Assembly (NCBI RefSeq): GCF_028023875.1
Contig: NZ_JAQIPB010000013.1
Location: 1-64,000, forward strand
Direction: 5' to 3'
DNA: 64,000 nucleotides
From: Xenophilus arseniciresistens
Lineage (GTDB): Bacteria; Pseudomonadota; Gammaproteobacteria; Burkholderiales; Burkholderiaceae_C
The position numbers were made by a program, and so were the translations under genes. Shown here in pieces: positions 10,609 through 18,870 of this stretch. Below the pieces are notes generated by a model. The model was not told the DNA's origin. It saw only the letters and a program-made list of their open reading frames with translations, and ran no database searches. Each line of letters starts with the position of its first letter. The stretch's first letter is position 1.

Positions 10609-10624
10609 TAGTATGGTTCAACCA
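10609..10624. promoter_or_regulatory. Operator TGGTTCAACCA with overlapping -10 (TAGTAT)
   Basis: The palindrome TGGTTCAACCA (10614-10624), identical to the site at 162, lies between the divergent dehydrogenase and GntR genes. On the plus strand TAGTAT (10609-10614) shares its last T with the operator, the same geometry as at 15830, 18844, 36911 and 42497. Binding here would block the GntR gene's own promoter and is well placed to control the dehydrogenase run. Confidence 0.6.
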
Positions 10625-10665
10625 ATGACTATGCAATACTGTGGAACCCCGAAAGGATCCCACCC

Positions 10666-11418
10666 ATGTCCAAGGACGACCTGCTCTTTCAACCGGTGCG
10701 CACGCGCCGCGGCTTCGAGGCCGTGTGCGACCGCATCCGCGACCAGCTCATGAACGGCGAGCTCAAGCCCGGCGACCAGTTGCCGGGCGAGCGCGAGCTG
10801 GCCGAGCGCTTCGGCATCGGCCGCGCGGCGGCGCGCGATGCGCTGCGCAGCCTGGAGGTGTCCGGCGTGGTGGAGGCCCGAAAGGGCGTTCAGGGGGGCT
10901 TTTTCATCAAGCGCGGCGGCGGCGGCGGGCTCGCGCAGACGGTGCAGGACATGGTGTCGCTGGCCCAGGCCTCGCTGGAGAACGTGATGGAGGCGCGCAC
11001 CGAGATCATCTGCGTGGCGATCCGCCTGGCCTGCCCGCGCGCGACCGAAGAGGAGTTCGACGCGATCCAGCGCGACATCGACCTGCACGCGGACCTGTTC
11101 CGCCTGGGCCGTGCCTCGCGCAACACGCAGTCGGTGATCGAGTTCTACCGGATCATTGCGCAGGCCGCGCACAACCCGCTGGTGCTGATGATGGTGGATG
11201 CGCTGTCGCAGGTGTACCGCGCCATGCTCGCCAGCGTGGACCCGCGGCCCAACAAGGACATCATGGTCGTGCGCCAGCAGGTGCTGGACCACATGCGCAA
11301 GCGAGACGCGCAGGCGGCTTCGGACGCGATGGCCGCCTACCTGCGCCGGGTGACGAAATACCTTGTCAGCGAGCGTGACAAGAAGGGCCGCAGCGCCGCG
11401 CAGCGCCCGGGCCAGTAA
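10666..11418 (+). CDS. GntR/FadR-subfamily regulator (FCD domain)
   Basis: A 250-residue regulator. The N-terminal winged helix (about 10-80) has the signature LKPGDQLPGERELAERFGIG and recognition segment GRAAARDALRSLE. The C-terminal FCD helical effector domain spans about 90-230. FCD regulators usually sense acyl-CoA or small carboxylates and release DNA on binding. It is divergent from the acyl-CoA dehydrogenase operon with a FadR-type palindrome between them, so autoregulation and control of that operon are likely. GAAAGGA precedes the ATG. The FCD domain resembles those encoded at 35983 and in the fusion at 42527. Confidence 0.88.
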   Translation: MSKDDLLFQPVRTRRGFEAVCDRIRDQLMNGELKPGDQLPGERELAERFGIGRAAARDALRSLEVSGVVEARKGVQGGFFIKRGGGGGLAQTVQDMVSLAQASLENVMEARTEIICVAIRLACPRATEEEFDAIQRDIDLHADLFRLGRASRNTQSVIEFYRIIAQAAHNPLVLMMVDALSQVYRAMLASVDPRPNKDIMVVRQQVLDHMRKRDAQAASDAMAAYLRRVTKYLVSERDKKGRSAAQRPGQ

Positions 11419-11429
11419 GCCTCAGCCTC

Positions 11430-12413
11430 TCAGCCGTTCACCAGCACCAGCTTGCCGGTCACGTTGCGCGACGTGATGCTGCGCATGGCTTCCACCGCAC
11501 GGGGCAGCGCATAGCTGCCTGAAACCAGCGGCCGCACGCGCCCCTGGGCGTAGAAGTCCAGCACCTGCTGCAGGTTGGCGCGGGCCTCGCTCCAGCAGCC
11601 GTCGCGCCAGACGTCGTAGCGCACGCCCAGGATGTCGAAGCCCTTGACCAGCGGATAGTTGATGCGGATCTGCGGAATGCGGCCGGAGGTGAAGCCGATC
11701 ACCAGATAGCGACCGTCGAAGGCCATGCAGCGCACGGCCTCGTCGAAGGCGTCGCCGCCGACCGGGTCGTAGATCACGTCGGCGCCGTGGCCACCGGTCA
11801 GCGCCTTCACTTCCTCGCGCCAGTCGCTTTGGGTGTAGTCGATGGCATGGTCGGCGCCATGTGCCAGGCACAGGGCGCGCTTCTCGGGCGTGCTGGCCGC
11901 GGCGATCACACGTGCGCCCATGGCCTTGCCCAGTTGCACGGTTGCCAGGCCCACGCCGCCGGCAGCTCCCAGCACCAGCAGCCATTCACCGGCCGCGAGG
12001 CGCCCGCGCTGCTTGAGCGCGTAGAGCGTCGTGCCATAGACCACGGGGGTGGCCGCGGCTTCCTCGAAGCTCATGCCCGCGGGCAGTGTGAACACGCGCG
12101 CCGCATCGAGCACGATCTGCTCGGCAAAGCCGCCGCCGCGGGCGTCGGAGACACCCATCACGCGCTCGCCGGGCTGCAGCCCCCGCACCTCTTCGCCCAC
12201 GGCTTCCACCACGCCGCCGGTCTCGCTGCCGGGCACCCAGGGCAGCGGTGGCTTGATCTGGTGCTTTCCCTCGACCTTGAGCGAATCGGGAAAGTTGACG
12301 CCGGCCGCATGCACGCGCACGCGCACTTCGTGCGGCATCAGGGGCGGCAGCGCAAGCTCGGCATGCTCCAGTTGATCAACCGAACCGAACTGCCTGCAGA
12401 TGATCGCTTTCAT
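11430..12413 (-). CDS. NADPH:quinone oxidoreductase-like MDR enzyme
   Basis: A 327-residue zinc-independent MDR enzyme starting MKAIICRQFGSVDQLEHAEL. It has GKHQIKPPLPWVPGSETGG in the catalytic half, the AAGGVG cofactor loop in LGAAGGVGLATVQLGKAMGA, and the C-terminal MRSITSRNVTGKLVL block typical of quinone oxidoreductase/enoyl reductase proteins. It is a clear relative of the enzyme at 278-1273. It ends 12 bases from the convergent GntR gene and is transcribed divergently from the gene at 12485 with an operator between. Likely a reductase of an enone or enoyl intermediate; the exact substrate is unknown. Confidence 0.82.
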   Translation of the reverse strand: MKAIICRQFGSVDQLEHAELALPPLMPHEVRVRVHAAGVNFPDSLKVEGKHQIKPPLPWVPGSETGGVVEAVGEEVRGLQPGERVMGVSDARGGGFAEQIVLDAARVFTLPAGMSFEEAAATPVVYGTTLYALKQRGRLAAGEWLLVLGAAGGVGLATVQLGKAMGARVIAAASTPEKRALCLAHGADHAIDYTQSDWREEVKALTGGHGADVIYDPVGGDAFDEAVRCMAFDGRYLVIGFTSGRIPQIRINYPLVKGFDILGVRYDVWRDGCWSEARANLQQVLDFYAQGRVRPLVSGSYALPRAVEAMRSITSRNVTGKLVLVNG

Positions 12414-12435
12414 GTCGTGGGCGTTGTTGTGTAAA

Positions 12436-12446
12436 TGGTAAGACCA
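12436..12446. promoter_or_regulatory. FadR-type operator TGGTAAGACCA
   Basis: TGGT-AAG-ACCA sits in the 71-base divergent gap between the MDR gene (minus) and the gene at 12485 (plus). On the minus strand the bases TTGTAT directly precede GGTCTTACCA and could be the -10 box, sharing a T with the operator as at other sites in this window. Confidence 0.6.
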
Positions 12447-12484
12447 TACAATAAAAAGGCCAAAGTTGCCACCCACCTTTCACC

Positions 12485-13156
12485 ATGCAAGCCCATCTCC
12501 TTTGCCTCAGTGGCGACGCTGCCGTGCGCGCCGCGCTGCCGAAATACTCGCCAGAGCTGCCTGTGCATCTGTACCAGGTGCTGCGCCACATCCCCACCGA
12601 TTCGGTGAGCGCAGAACAGGCGCAGCGGCCCATCGTCCCCGGCGCGGAAGGCATCGCATGGATCGTCGAGATCGGCTTTGCCGATGCGCCAGCGCAGGCC
12701 CGGGTGCTGGCGCAGCCCGCCTGGCGTGACTTCGAGGCCGCGCTCGGCGCCTCGGGCGAGCGGCTCTTTGCGTTCGACACGGCGCCCAACCTGCCCATCG
12801 TGCCCAAGGGCGCGGCGGCGGCCGGCGGCTTCAGGCGCTGGATGCTGCTGGAGCGGGCAGCGGCCACGCCAGCCGCGTTCAAGGAGGGTTGGTTCGGCCG
12901 CCATGCCGACCTGGTCAAGCAGCTGCCGGGTGTGGACGGCTATGTGCAGCACCTGGTGTCGGAATCCTTTGGTGCCGACGGGCGGCCGTTGGGCCGGCCT
13001 GCGATCTGTGTCGACGGCATCGCCGAGCTGTGCTTCGCGGATGAGGCGGCCATGCAGGCCTCCTATGCGAGCGATGCGCGACTGCCGTTGCGCGACGACG
13101 GCCGTGCGCTGCTGGGCGGGATCGTCACCCTGCTGGTGCAGGGCAGGCCCGCCTGA
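12485..13156 (+). CDS. EthD-like dimeric alpha/beta-barrel protein
   Basis: A 223-residue protein without signal peptide. The second half, from FRRWMLLERAAATPAAFKEG through HADLVKQLPGVDGYVQHLVS, has the pattern of EthD/ABM stress-responsive barrel domains (F-x-x-x-W/F-x-x-x-H, then a G-x-x-x-Y-x-Q core). The first half is probably a diverged second copy. EthD-type proteins accompany cytochrome P450, decarboxylase or dehalogenation pathways but their roles are often unclear. It shares a divergent control region with the MDR gene at 11430. No catalytic residue is assigned with confidence. Confidence 0.55.
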   Translation: MQAHLLCLSGDAAVRAALPKYSPELPVHLYQVLRHIPTDSVSAEQAQRPIVPGAEGIAWIVEIGFADAPAQARVLAQPAWRDFEAALGASGERLFAFDTAPNLPIVPKGAAAAGGFRRWMLLERAAATPAAFKEGWFGRHADLVKQLPGVDGYVQHLVSESFGADGRPLGRPAICVDGIAELCFADEAAMQASYASDARLPLRDDGRALLGGIVTLLVQGRPA

Positions 13157-13178
13157 CGGGCTGCCCCCTGGCGCCAGC

Positions 13179-14144
13179 TCAGTCCATCGTGATGTGGTTG
13201 GCCTTGACCACCTTCTCCCACAGCGCGTTGTCGCTGCGGATGATGTCGCCCAGTGCCTGGGTGCCGCTTTTGGGCACCACGTAGATGGCCTGGAACTTCT
13301 GCTGGATGTCGGGCTGTGCAAGCACCTTGGCCACGGCGTCGGCCAGCTTGGAGACCACCTGAGGCGGCGTGCCCGTGCGGGCCACCAGGCCGAACCAGGT
13401 CTCGGTGTGATAGCCCGGCACCGCTTCGGAGATGCTGGGCACGTCGGGCAGCAGCGGGCTTCGCTGGGCCGTGGAAACACCCAGGATGCGCATCCGGCCC
13501 TCCTTCACGAAACCCGCCGTCACCGACGAAGGCGTGGACAGCATGTACTTCGTCTGGCCCGACAGCAGCGCCTGCGCCGCAGGGCCTGCGCCCGGATACG
13601 GCACCATCACCATGTCGCGGATGCCCGCCGCATCGTGGAAGGCCACCATCGCGAGCTGCCCCACGCCGCCCAGCGCCGAGGCGCCCCATTCGAGCGAACC
13701 GGGCTTGGCGCGGGCCTGCTGCACGAACTGCGTCAGCGTCTCGGCCGTGGAGGGGTGCGCCATCAGCACCATCGGCGAGCTGCCCAGCAGCGAGACCGGC
13801 TCGAAATCCTTGATGGCGCTGTAACTGGGCTTGCTCTGCACCAGCGGCACCGTGACCAGGCCGCTGCCGTGCAGCAGGAACGTGTAGCCGTCGGCCGGCT
13901 GCTGTGCCACGTACTGGGAGGCGATGGCGCCGCCCGCCCCGGGCTTGTATTCCATGACCACGGGCTGGCCCAGCAGCTTCTGCAGCGGCTCCTGGATGTA
14001 GCGGCCCAGCACATCGTTGGTGCCTCCCGCGGCGGCGGGGACAATGAAGCGGATCGGGCGCTCCGGCCAGTTGTCGCGCGCTTGTGCGGGAACGGTGGCG
14101 GCGAGGGCGAGCAGGGCGCCCGCAATCAGGGTTCGGCGATGCAT
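13179..14144 (-). CDS. Bug-family (TctC) solute-binding protein
   Basis: A 321-residue secreted protein. Its short signal MHRRTLIAGALLALAATVPA ends near AQA and is followed by WPERPIRFIVPAAAGGTNDV, QQPADGYTFLLHGSG and the late block RSPLLPDVPSISEAVPGYHT, all typical of Bug receptors. AAAGGAGA lies before the ATG. It is convergent with the EthD-like gene and divergent from the operon at 14238, with two near-palindromic FadR-type sites in the gap. No TctAB partner is adjacent, so its transport role is unproven. Confidence 0.9.
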   Translation of the reverse strand: MHRRTLIAGALLALAATVPAQARDNWPERPIRFIVPAAAGGTNDVLGRYIQEPLQKLLGQPVVMEYKPGAGGAIASQYVAQQPADGYTFLLHGSGLVTVPLVQSKPSYSAIKDFEPVSLLGSSPMVLMAHPSTAETLTQFVQQARAKPGSLEWGASALGGVGQLAMVAFHDAAGIRDMVMVPYPGAGPAAQALLSGQTKYMLSTPSSVTAGFVKEGRMRILGVSTAQRSPLLPDVPSISEAVPGYHTETWFGLVARTGTPPQVVSKLADAVAKVLAQPDIQQKFQAIYVVPKSGTQALGDIIRSDNALWEKVVKANHITMD

Positions 14145-14176
14145 GTGGGGTGTCTCCTTTTCGTCCGATGATCGAA

Positions 14177-14208
14177 TGGTTTGACCTAAATGTCTATAGG
14201 TCTTACCA
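14177..14208. promoter_or_regulatory. Pair of FadR-type operator sites
   Basis: Two sites, TGGTTTGACCT (14177-14187) and AGGTCTTACCA (14198-14208), each match seven of the eight fixed positions of TGGTnnnACCA. Their centres are 21 bases apart, which puts them on the same face of the helix, in the divergent gap between a Bug gene and the operon starting at 14238. The spacing suggests two dimers binding side by side. Confidence 0.5.
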
Positions 14209-14237
14209 AAAGACCAAGGGCCGCGTATGATGGGGTG

Positions 14238-14540
14238 ATGAACACCAACCCCGCCACCCGTACCGTGGCCGAGCGCCAGTTCGATGTCGAGGACGCGCGC
14301 GGCCGCACCTACCGTGTCACCCGCTATGTGTGGGAAGAAGAGCAGGACGGCGCCTGGACCGAGCTGTGGGACATGCTGCTCACGGCCAATGGCGGCCTGG
14401 TCGATCCGCTGCCCGATGGCAGCGGCTACTGCGTCGACGGCACCGCCACCCTGGTGCGCGAGGTGCCCGGCAGCGTGCGCACGCGGGCGTCGAAGGAAAT
14501 GGATGCAGTCGTTCCGGTCGGCGCCACAGGGGCGCACTGA
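14238..14540 (+). CDS. Small conserved-looking hypothetical protein
   Basis: A 100-residue acidic protein (MNTNPATRTVAERQFDVEDA at the start) with a central RYVWEEEQDGAWTELWDMLL stretch and no signal, membrane segment or cysteine pair. I do not recognise its family. It is co-transcribed with the racemase-like CaiB gene, whose ATG overlaps this stop codon (TGATG), so translation is coupled. It may be a small partner of the CoA-ester enzyme. ATG 14238 is preferred over 14190, which would begin inside the operator region. Confidence 0.6.
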   Translation: MNTNPATRTVAERQFDVEDARGRTYRVTRYVWEEEQDGAWTELWDMLLTANGGLVDPLPDGSGYCVDGTATLVREVPGSVRTRASKEMDAVVPVGATGAH

Positions 14541-15688
14541 TGTCCGGCACTGGCCAAGGGCCGCTCGCGGGCCTGCGCGTGGTCGAGATGGCCGGCCTCG
14601 CCCCGGGGCCCTTCGCCGCGATGATGCTGGCCGACATGGGCGCGCAGGTGCTGCGCATCGACCGGCCCGATCCAGCCGCACGTGCCATGCCGCAGCAGTT
14701 CTGGTTCACCGACCGCAACCGCCGCTCGATCGCCCTGGACCTCAAGCATGAGGAGGGCGCCGCGCTGGCGCGCAGACTCATCGGCCAGGCCGACGCCTTG
14801 ATCGAGGGCTTTCGCCCGGGCGTGATGGAACGCCTGGGCCTGGGCCCCGACGCATGCCTGGCGCTGAACCCGCGCCTGGTGTATGGCCGCATGACCGGCT
14901 GGGGCCAGGAGGGCCCGCTGGCCCAGGCGCCCGGGCATGACATCAACTACATCGCGCTGGCCGGCGCGCTGGACGCCATCGGTCCGGCTGGCGGCGCACC
15001 GGTCGTGCCGCTGAACCTGGTGGGCGATTTCGGCGGCGGCGGCATGTACCTGGCCTTCGGCATCGCCTGCGCGTTGATCGAGGCGGCGCGCTCTGGCAAG
15101 GGCCAGGTGGTGGACGCCGCGATGGTCGACGGCGCGGCCTCGCTCATGACCTATTTCTACAGTTACCTCGCGGGCGGCAAGTGGCAGGGGCGCGGGCAGG
15201 GCACGCTGGGCGGCGCGGCGCCGCACTACGGCGTGTATGAAACGCGCGATGGCAAGTACATCTCGATCGGATCGGCCGAGCCCAAGTTCTACGCTGAACT
15301 GCTGCGCGCCACCGGCCTGGACCAGGAAGAGCTTCCGGACCGTGCCGACCCGGCCCAGTGGCCGGCCCTGCGCGAGCGGCTGTCGGCTGTCTTTCGCACC
15401 CGCACGCGCGACGAGTGGGACGCGCTGCTGGGCCGCTCGCAAGTGTGCTTCGCCCCCGTGCTGGACCTGCGCGAAGCTGCGGCGCACCCGCACAACGTGG
15501 CGCGCCAGACCTTCGTGGAAATCGACGGGCACCTGCAACCGGCGCCCGCGCCGCGCTTCTCGCGCACACCCAGCGCCCGGCCGCAGCCGGGCGTGGCGCC
15601 GGGCGTGGACGTGCAGGCCGCGCTCGAGGGCTGGGGCCTGTCAGGCGAAGACATCGGCGCCCTGGCCGCGCGCGGCGTCGTGGCCTGA
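14540..15688 (+). CDS. CaiB/BaiF protein, alpha-methylacyl-CoA racemase-like
   Basis: A 382-residue family III CoA-transferase-fold protein of the AMACR branch. The N-terminal block is LAGLRVVEMAGLAPGPFAAM. GHDINYIALAG carries the His, GDFGGGG the Asp and VYETRDGKYISIGSAEPKFY the Glu expected for racemase 1,1-proton transfer. AMACR-type enzymes interconvert (2R)- and (2S)-methylacyl-CoA, which is needed to degrade branched isoprenoid and steroid side chains. A close relative is encoded at 34744-35874. Translation is coupled to the small gene upstream. Racemase rather than transferase activity is inferred from these residues. Confidence 0.82.
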   Translation: MSGTGQGPLAGLRVVEMAGLAPGPFAAMMLADMGAQVLRIDRPDPAARAMPQQFWFTDRNRRSIALDLKHEEGAALARRLIGQADALIEGFRPGVMERLGLGPDACLALNPRLVYGRMTGWGQEGPLAQAPGHDINYIALAGALDAIGPAGGAPVVPLNLVGDFGGGGMYLAFGIACALIEAARSGKGQVVDAAMVDGAASLMTYFYSYLAGGKWQGRGQGTLGGAAPHYGVYETRDGKYISIGSAEPKFYAELLRATGLDQEELPDRADPAQWPALRERLSAVFRTRTRDEWDALLGRSQVCFAPVLDLREAAAHPHNVARQTFVEIDGHLQPAPAPRFSRTPSARPQPGVAPGVDVQAALEGWGLSGEDIGALAARGVVA

Positions 15689-15800
15689 CCAGGCTGCACG
15701 CCCGGATCGGGCCCCCCCAAGACACCCCGGTGTGGCCTGGCGCCGGCCAGCCAGTGCGGATCCGGGATCGCTCGTGCGCGTTTCTCCGGTGATGAATGCG

Positions 15801-15840
15801 TTGACCGCGGCACCGCGTCATAAATATAATGGTCTTACCA
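15801..15840 (+). promoter_or_regulatory. Sigma70 promoter with overlapping FadR-type operator
   Basis: TTGACC (15801-15806), an 18-base spacer and a perfect TATAAT (15825-15830) precede the CaiB gene at 15864. TGGTCTTACCA (15830-15840) shares its first T with the -10 box and would cover the transcription start, a direct repression geometry. This and the promoter before 36982 are the clearest examples of the pattern in the window. Confidence 0.78.
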
Positions 15841-15863
15841 ATGACACTCTAAGGCCGATTGCC

Positions 15864-17177
15864 ATGTTCGAACGCCTCGACACCGACTTCCCGCTGCACA
15901 CGCCGCGCCCTGCCGATGCGCCCATGGCGCTCGAAGGCATTCGGGTCATCGATTTCAGCCACTTCCTGGCCGGCCCCTTCGCCACCATGATCCTGGGCGA
16001 CATGGGCGCGGACGTGATCAAGGTCGAGACGCCGGGCCGCGGCGACGAGTTCCGCCACTACCCGCCCGTGCCCGAGCAGGCGCCCGCGCAGGGTGCGCCC
16101 TACACCTGGGGCAACCGCAACAAACGCAGCGTGGCACTGAACCTCAAGAGCGCAGAAGGCGTGGAGGTGGTGAAGGCGCTGATCGCGCAGGCCGACGTGC
16201 TGTGCGAGAACTTCTCCACCGGCGTGATGGAGCGCTTCGGCCTGGACTACGCCAGCGTGAAGAAGCTCAATCCGAAGATCATCTACTGCTCGGTCTCGGC
16301 CTATGGCCGCGAAGGCGCTTTCAGCGACCGGCTGGGCTTCGATCCGATTGCGCAGGCCGAAAGCGGCTTCATCTCGATGAACGGCTACAACGACCGCCAG
16401 GGCGTGCGCACGCTCTCCCCGGTGGTGGACATCAGCACCGCAATGATGGCCAGCAACGCCATCCTGGGCGCGCTGGTGGCCCGCGGACGCACGGGGCAGG
16501 GCCAGCAGATCGAGATCGCGCTGTTCGACAACGCGGTGCTGATGACCGGCTATGCGGCCCTGCAGCATCTCTACTCGGGCGCGCAGCCGCAGCGGCACGG
16601 CAACACCAGCCCCGACACCTGCCCCTCGGGCGTCTTCATGAGCCAGGACAAGCCCTTCTACATCAACTGCGGCAACGACAAGATCTTCCATCGCCTGGCC
16701 GCCCAGGTGCTGGAGCGCCCGGACCTGGCGAACGACCCCGTCTATTCGGACCGCAACGGACGCATGGCCAAGCGCGACGAGATCTTCAAGCTGCTCGAGG
16801 AGCTGTTCGTGCAGCAACCCTGGGCCTACTGGCAGCCGCGCATGCGTGCCGCGCAGATCCCCTGCGGCGAGGTCCGCAGCGTCGGTGATGCGCTGCGCTC
16901 GGCCGAAGCCAGGGAGCGCAAGCTGGTCACGCGCATCCCGCATCCCACGCTGGGCGCCATTCCAAACGTGCGCCTGCCCATCCTCTATTCGGGGACGCCG
17001 CTGGCAGACCCGAAGGCCGCACCCGCGGTGGGCCAGCACACCCGCGAAGTGCTGGCCGAAGTGCTGGGCTACGACGAGGCGCGCCTGACCGCGTTGCAGG
17101 CCAGCGGCGCGCTGGACCCGGCTGCCGCCCAACCCCGGCCGGCGGCGCCTGCCGCGGCCGAGGCGGCAGCGGGATGA
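15864..17177 (+). CDS. CaiB/BaiF family CoA transferase
   Basis: A 437-residue family III CoA transferase starting MFERLDTDFPLHTPRPADAP. It has ALEGIRVIDFSHFLAGPFAT, the CoA-binding WGNRNKRSVALNLKS and FSTGVMERFGLDYASVKKLN, and is more like formyl-CoA/succinyl-CoA transferases than the racemase-like CaiB protein encoded upstream. It would move CoA between acyl-CoA and a free acid. The C-terminus has an Ala/Pro-rich tail. ATG 15864 follows the operator-promoter at 15801-15840. The next gene starts inside its stop codon (ATGA). Confidence 0.85.
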   Translation: MFERLDTDFPLHTPRPADAPMALEGIRVIDFSHFLAGPFATMILGDMGADVIKVETPGRGDEFRHYPPVPEQAPAQGAPYTWGNRNKRSVALNLKSAEGVEVVKALIAQADVLCENFSTGVMERFGLDYASVKKLNPKIIYCSVSAYGREGAFSDRLGFDPIAQAESGFISMNGYNDRQGVRTLSPVVDISTAMMASNAILGALVARGRTGQGQQIEIALFDNAVLMTGYAALQHLYSGAQPQRHGNTSPDTCPSGVFMSQDKPFYINCGNDKIFHRLAAQVLERPDLANDPVYSDRNGRMAKRDEIFKLLEELFVQQPWAYWQPRMRAAQIPCGEVRSVGDALRSAEARERKLVTRIPHPTLGAIPNVRLPILYSGTPLADPKAAPAVGQHTREVLAEVLGYDEARLTALQASGALDPAAAQPRPAAPAAAEAAAG

Positions 17178-17737
17178 AGACGCTCTCGCCCGCTGCGCCC
17201 CGGCTGCTGCTGCACACGCGGCGCGTGGAGTGCACCGGCTGGGAGCGCGAAGATGGCCTGTTCGACGTGGAGGGGCGTCTGTCGGATGTGCGCGCGCATG
17301 ACCTCGACGGCTCGCGCGGCAACGCGCCGCGCCGCGCGGGCGAGCCCATCCACCTGATGAGCTTGCGCATCACGCTCGACGAGAGCTTCACCATCGTGGC
17401 GGCCGAGGCCTGCTCGCACCAGGTGCCCTATGCGGACTGCGACGGCATCAACGCCGCCTACGCGCAGCTGGTCGGCCTGCAGATCCGGGGCGGTTTCACC
17501 AAGGCCGTGAAGACGCTGTTCGCGGGCCAGCAGGGCTGCACGCACCTGACGGAGCTGCTCGGCCCGATGGCCACCACCGCCTTCCAGGCCATCAACCCGG
17601 CCATGGAGCGCCGCAGGGCGCTTCGCGGCGAACCGGCGGATGATCCAAAGTCGGCCGACCGCCTGCTCGACAGCTGCCACGGGCTTCGGCGCGGCGGGCA
17701 TGCAGCGGTGGTCCGCTGGGGTGCGCGCGGGGGCTGA
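17174..17737 (+). CDS. DUF2889 family protein
   Basis: A 187-residue protein matching the DUF2889 pattern: HTRRVECTGWEREDGLFDVE near the N-terminus, IHLMSLRITLDESFTIVAAE, CSHQVPYADCDGINAAY and the GCTHLTELLGPMATTAFQA block with conserved Cys, Thr and His. The function of the family is not established; it often accompanies CoA-ester catabolic genes. Its ATG overlaps the CaiB stop, so it is translationally coupled. The last 30 residues, after the family core, are basic and probably unstructured. Confidence 0.8.
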   Translation: MKTLSPAAPRLLLHTRRVECTGWEREDGLFDVEGRLSDVRAHDLDGSRGNAPRRAGEPIHLMSLRITLDESFTIVAAEACSHQVPYADCDGINAAYAQLVGLQIRGGFTKAVKTLFAGQQGCTHLTELLGPMATTAFQAINPAMERRRALRGEPADDPKSADRLLDSCHGLRRGGHAAVVRWGARGG

Positions 17738-17778
17738 AGCCCGAGCCGCGCACCCCGTGCGGGTGGCGGCCTGGTCCG

Positions 17779-18759
17779 TCACTCGGGGTTGATGCCCTTG
17801 GCCTTGAGCAAGGCCTCGAAGCGCGCGCCTTCCTTGTCCACCAGTGCGCGGAACTGCTGTGGCGTGCTGTACTTGGGCTGGTTGCCGGAGCGCTCCAGGG
17901 CGTCCTTGACCGTCGGGTCCGCCAGCGCGGTCTTGAGCGTTTCATTGAGCCTGGACACGATCGGCTCTGGCGTGCCCGGTGCCGCGACCAGGCCGAAGAA
18001 CACCTCGGTGGTCATGCCCGGAAAGCCCTGTTCAGCCATCGTCGGCACCTCGGGCAGTTCCTTTTCCCGCTGCGGGCCGGTCACGGCCAGGGCCTTGAGC
18101 TTGCCCGAGCGCACCAGCGGGATGTTGGACGACAGCGCATCGAACAGGAAGTGGATGTTGCCGCCCATGATGGCGGCCGCTGACTCCGCGCCTCCCTTGT
18201 AGGGCACATGCAGCGCATCGAAGCCGCCCTCGCTCTTGAGCAGCTCGGCCAGCAGGTGCAGGCTGCCGTTGACCCCGTTGGAGCCGAAGCTGAGCTTGCC
18301 GGGATGGGCCTTGCCGTAGGCCACCAGTTCCTTGACGTTGTTCACGCCCAGCGAGGGCGAGGCCACGAGGATGAAGCCGGACGTGGTGGCCTGGCCGATG
18401 GTGATCACCGTCTTCACGTCGTAGCCCGGGTTCTTGTACAGATAGGGCGAGATCGCCATCACGCTGTTGCCCACCCACACCAGCGTGTGGCCGTCGGCAG
18501 GCGCGCGCAGGGTCTGTGCCACCGAGAGCGTGCCCGAGGCGCCGGGTCGGTTCTCGATCACCACGGGCTGGCCCAGCAGGTGGCCCATCTTCTCGCCGAC
18601 CAGGCGTGCGGTGAGGTCGGTGGTCCCGCCGGCGCCCGCGCCCACAAGGATCCTGATCGGGCGCGAGGGGTAGCTTGCCTGGGCCCAAAGCGGCGGGGTG
18701 GCCAGCGCTGCCGCGCCGGCGGCAAGCAGGGTGCGGCGCCGGATGTGGCTCTCGGTCAT
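17779..18759 (-). CDS. Bug-family (TctC) solute-binding protein
   Basis: A 326-residue secreted protein. The signal region HIRRRTLLAAGAAALATPPL contains RRRTLL and could use the Tat route. The mature part starts YPSRPIRILVGAGAGGTTDL and contains APADGHTLVWVGNS and VPYKGGAESAAAIMGGNIHF. ATG 18759 has AAGGAGA at ideal distance; ATG 18774 is weaker. It is convergent with the DUF2889 gene and divergent from the nitroreductase-like gene, sharing the operator at 18844. A ligand cannot be predicted. Confidence 0.9.
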   Translation of the reverse strand: MTESHIRRRTLLAAGAAALATPPLWAQASYPSRPIRILVGAGAGGTTDLTARLVGEKMGHLLGQPVVIENRPGASGTLSVAQTLRAPADGHTLVWVGNSVMAISPYLYKNPGYDVKTVITIGQATTSGFILVASPSLGVNNVKELVAYGKAHPGKLSFGSNGVNGSLHLLAELLKSEGGFDALHVPYKGGAESAAAIMGGNIHFLFDALSSNIPLVRSGKLKALAVTGPQREKELPEVPTMAEQGFPGMTTEVFFGLVAAPGTPEPIVSRLNETLKTALADPTVKDALERSGNQPKYSTPQQFRALVDKEGARFEALLKAKGINPE

Positions 18760-18815
18760 GGGTGTCTCCTTCATCGATTGAATGGGGTTTGCAGCGCGCC
18801 GGCCAGGCCGGTCGA

Positions 18816-18854
18816 TTGACACCGCAAACGGCTGGAATTATATTGGTCTAACCA
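18816..18854 (+). promoter_or_regulatory. Sigma70 promoter with overlapping FadR-type operator
   Basis: A perfect TTGACA (18816-18821), a 17-base spacer and TATATT (18839-18844) are followed by TGGTCTAACCA (18844-18854), then TTCAAT, giving the extended right arm ACCATTCAAT. The -10 and operator share one T, as at 15830. The promoter drives the nitroreductase-like operon starting at 18871. Confidence 0.75.
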
Positions 18855-18870
18855 TTCAATTACGCAACCA